This document shows positions 62,030 through 64,000 of a DNA stretch of 64,000 nucleotides, piece by piece. The position numbers and the translations under genes are program-made. A model generated the notes under the pieces. The model was not told where the DNA came from and searched no databases. It was given only the letters and a program-made list of their open reading frames with translations. Position 1 is the first letter of the stretch, and every line of letters starts with the position of its first letter. The stretch covers positions 186,001-250,000 of the forward strand of contig NZ_JFZG01000006.1 of NCBI RefSeq assembly GCF_000607165.1, read 5' to 3'. This stretch comes from Ralstonia pickettii. GTDB lineage: Bacteria > Pseudomonadota > Gammaproteobacteria > Burkholderiales > Burkholderiaceae.

Positions 62030-63142
62030 CTACTCCTTCATCAGCAGCTTGAGCTGGCCCGTAGAGGCCAGCGCCTTCACAGCGCCCGCGCCCATGGCCG
62101 TGCCGAGCTTGCGTGCCACGCGCGAGGCGAAGTTTTCCTTGACGGTGTAGTCGACCACGTCCGGAGCCTTGATGACGCTGCGAGCGACGAAATCCGAGCT
62201 GCCGATCGCGTCGGCCAGACCAAGATCCACGGCCTTGGCGCCCGTCCAAAACAGGCCCGTGAACAGCGTCGGATCGTCCTTCAGACGGTTGCCTCGCCCC
62301 TGCTTCACCACATCGATGAACTGCTGGTGCACCTGATCGAGCATCTCCTGCGCATACTGCTTCTGCTGGGGCGACACGGGCGAGAACGGATCGAGCATTC
62401 CCTTGTTCGAACCGGCCGTGAGCAGGCGGCGCTCCACGCCCACCTTGTCCATCAGACCAGTAAAGCCGAAGCCGTCCATCAGCACGCCGATCGAGCCGAC
62501 GATGCTGGCCTTGTCGACGTAGATTTTGTCGGCAGCTGCGGCCACGTAATAACCGCCTGACGCGCACATCTCTTCGACCACAACGTACAGCGGAATCTTT
62601 TTGTACTTGGCGCGAAGACGGCGGATTTCATCGTTGATCATGCCCGCCTGCACCGGCGAGCCGCCCGGCGAATTGATCTTCAGGATCACACCGACGGTGT
62701 TGTCGTCCGCAAACGCGGCTTGCAACGAGGCGTTGATGTTCTCGGCGCTGGCGTTTGTATTGGCCGCAATTTCGCCGTCGAGCGTGACAACCGCCGTGTG
62801 GCGGCCCGTGCTGACGGTCTCGCCTTCCAGACTGGCGAACGCGTAAATAAGCACCCCGATCAGGCCCAGTGTCACGAAGCGGAAAAAGATGCGCCAGCGG
62901 CGCGCGGCGCGCTGCTCACGGACGGTTGCCATCAATACTTTTTCCAGCACCTCTCGCTCCCAGCCGCCGGCCTGCGCGGATGCTGCCGGCGCAGATGCCG
63001 ATGCGGGCTTACCGGCAGCCGGGTTCCGCAATTCGGCTTCAAGCGGATGATCAGCGTGCTGGGTGACTTCCAGCGCTTCTGATTTGCCTGCACCCTCGTT
63101 GGGGGCGTCGTCGGGCCCTTTCGGCGGAATCGAGTCGGTCAT
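62030..63142 (-). CDS. S49-family signal-peptide peptidase (SppA-like)
   Basis: This 370-residue membrane protease has one transmembrane segment after a soluble N-terminus (FFRFVTLGLIGVLIYAFA). It has the Ser-containing motif EEMCASGGYYVAAAADKIY and KINSPGGSP, with catalytic Lys in KVGVERRLLTAGSNKG. It is the single-domain short form. An ATG at 63142 is preferred to the TTG at 63148. Confidence 0.92.
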   Translation of the reverse strand: MTDSIPPKGPDDAPNEGAGKSEALEVTQHADHPLEAELRNPAAGKPASASAPAASAQAGGWEREVLEKVLMATVREQRAARRWRIFFRFVTLGLIGVLIYAFASLEGETVSTGRHTAVVTLDGEIAANTNASAENINASLQAAFADDNTVGVILKINSPGGSPVQAGMINDEIRRLRAKYKKIPLYVVVEEMCASGGYYVAAAADKIYVDKASIVGSIGVLMDGFGFTGLMDKVGVERRLLTAGSNKGMLDPFSPVSPQQKQYAQEMLDQVHQQFIDVVKQGRGNRLKDDPTLFTGLFWTGAKAVDLGLADAIGSSDFVARSVIKAPDVVDYTVKENFASRVARKLGTAMGAGAVKALASTGQLKLLMKE

Positions 63143-63181
63143 AGACAAGGAGAAAAACGGTCGAGAAGAAAAACTGCGCTG

Positions 63182-63583
63182 CTAGGCAGAAGGTGTTGGC
63201 ACCGGCGCGGGCTCGGGCGCCCGAAATAGCGCATCCGGTTGCCACCAGACTGCGCCGTCGCGCTCAGCAACCTCAAGCTTGGACAAATGCGAGCCCCGGC
63301 AAGGGCCGCCGACGCACCGGCCAGTATCCGGCTCGTAAATGGCGCCATGCGTTGCACACATCAGATACAGGCCCGAACTTTCAAAAAACTGGCCTTCCTG
63401 CCAATCCATTTCCATCGGCACATGCGCACACTGGTTCAAATAACCGTGGACGCCGCCCGCGTAACGGACGACAAACGCGCTGACGAGCCGCCCGCGCACC
63501 TCCACCTGAAACCGGACCCCCAGGCCGCCATCTTCCAGCGCGGCGCCCTCGCACACACGAATTTGCTCAGCCATATCAGGCAT
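63182..63583 (-). CDS. Rieske 2Fe-2S protein
   Basis: This 133-residue small ferredoxin-like Rieske protein has Cys-x-His in NQCAHVPMEMD and Cys-x2-His in LMCATHGA, which ligate the 2Fe-2S cluster. It has no signal peptide, so it is probably cytoplasmic. It overlaps the HAD phosphatase stop by 8 bp and precedes the S49 gene. Its partner is unknown. Confidence 0.9.
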   Translation of the reverse strand: MPDMAEQIRVCEGAALEDGGLGVRFQVEVRGRLVSAFVVRYAGGVHGYLNQCAHVPMEMDWQEGQFFESSGLYLMCATHGAIYEPDTGRCVGGPCRGSHLSKLEVAERDGAVWWQPDALFRAPEPAPVPTPSA

Positions 63584-64000
63584 GTTGCGTCAGCCAATTG
63601 TGTAAATCGGGAACCGACTTGGCGCTATACAGTGGCGTAAGCGAATCCAGCACATCGGCAGGATGCGCGCCGTATGTGACGGCTACGCCGGCGGCGCCCG
63701 CATTGGCCGCCATCTGCAGATCGTGCGTCGTGTCGCCAATCATCACCGTGCGCTCGACCTCCATGCCGAGATCGCGCGTAAGTTCGAGCAGCATCGCGGG
63801 GTGCGGCTTGGAGAATGTCTCATCTGCGCAGCGCGTGTTGTCGAAGACGCCCGTCAGATTCGTCGCTTCCATCGCACGTTGCAGGCCAACGCGGGATTTG
63901 CCCGTCGCCACGGCAAGCAGATAATTCTGGCGGCGCAATGCCTCCAGCATCTCACGCACACCCGGAAACAACACGAGCTGCGCGTCGCGGCTGAGGTAAT
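63576..64000 (-). CDS. HAD-family hydrolase (Gph-like), N-terminal part outside window
   Basis: This is the C-terminal portion of a phosphoglycolate-phosphatase-like HAD enzyme. Visible motifs are VATGKSRVGL (motif II Thr/Ser region), CADETFSKPHPAML (motif III Lys) and MIGDTTHDLQMAANAGA (motif IV Asp pair). The nucleophile motif I lies upstream, beyond base 64000. The frame is open to the edge, so the GTG at 63974 is internal. It overlaps the Rieske start. Confidence 0.92.
   Translation of the reverse strand, partial: YLSRDAQLVLFPGVREMLEALRRQNYLLAVATGKSRVGLQRAMEATNLTGVFDNTRCADETFSKPHPAMLLELTRDLGMEVERTVMIGDTTHDLQMAANAGAAGVAVTYGAHPADVLDSLTPLYSAKSVPDLHNWLTQHA

Overview
The window reads as chromosome of a high-GC betaproteobacterium, most likely Ralstonia or a close Burkholderiaceae relative. 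The evidence is the gene order (recJ-fdxA; uvrC-pgsA-tRNA-Gly-Gly-Cys; earP-efp; nagZ-acpS-pdxJ-recO-era-rnc-lepB-lepA-mucD-rseB-rseA-rpoE-fabF-acpP-fabG-fabD-fabH-plsX-rpmF-yceD-maf), the porin type and the sugar-acid genes. Species assignment is inference, since no database could be searched.

Region 1 (1-1820) holds the end of recJ, the ferredoxin gene fdxA and tRNA-Asn with promoter and terminator. Region 2 (1862-11119) is a compact integrated element of about 9.26 kb. It sits in the anticodon loop of a host tRNA-Leu(UAA), leaving the 5' part at 1821-1861 and the 3' part at 11109-11169. The two pieces share an 11-bp core and rejoin into a perfectly folding tRNA. Neither junction rebuilds that gene; instead the element carries a complete, different tRNA-Leu(UAA) on the minus strand with its own -10 box. 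The element also encodes a tyrosine integrase, a small HTH protein, a TOPRIM-primase/helicase followed by iteron-like repeats and a long inverted repeat (a candidate origin), an AlpA-like regulator, a tentative HK97-like capsid protein, six small ORFs mostly in overlapping chains, an orphan protein and a PLD-like cargo protein. It looks like a phage satellite or a small replicating integrative element.

Region 3 (11170-27612) is metabolic and transport accessory DNA: a DUF899 protein, a YeiH exporter with a divergent YeiE-type LysR regulator, tRNA-Lys, a leuC/leuD paralogue pair with a 2-hydroxycarboxylate transporter and a divergent LysR regulator, and a minus-strand cluster (glucarate dehydratase, sugar-acid MFS importer, GH31 glycosidase, porin, aldose epimerase) divergent from a GntR/FCD regulator. 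Region 4 (27613-35353) holds a GlsB-type membrane protein, an OmpR-type regulator whose receiver lacks its phosphorylation residues, an overlapping operon for a response regulator, a LysM-FecR protein and a CHASE2 sensor kinase, and an MFS exporter.

Region 5 (35500-64000) is conserved core genome: the DNA-repair/phospholipid/tRNA cluster, EF-P with its rhamnosyltransferase EarP, the cell-wall/CoA-transfer/B6/recombination/ribosome-maturation run, the signal peptidase and envelope-stress sigma-factor locus, the fatty-acid synthesis cluster, and the maf/SAM-methyltransferase/S49/Rieske/HAD group at the right edge. Tight spacing and start-stop overlaps indicate long operons.
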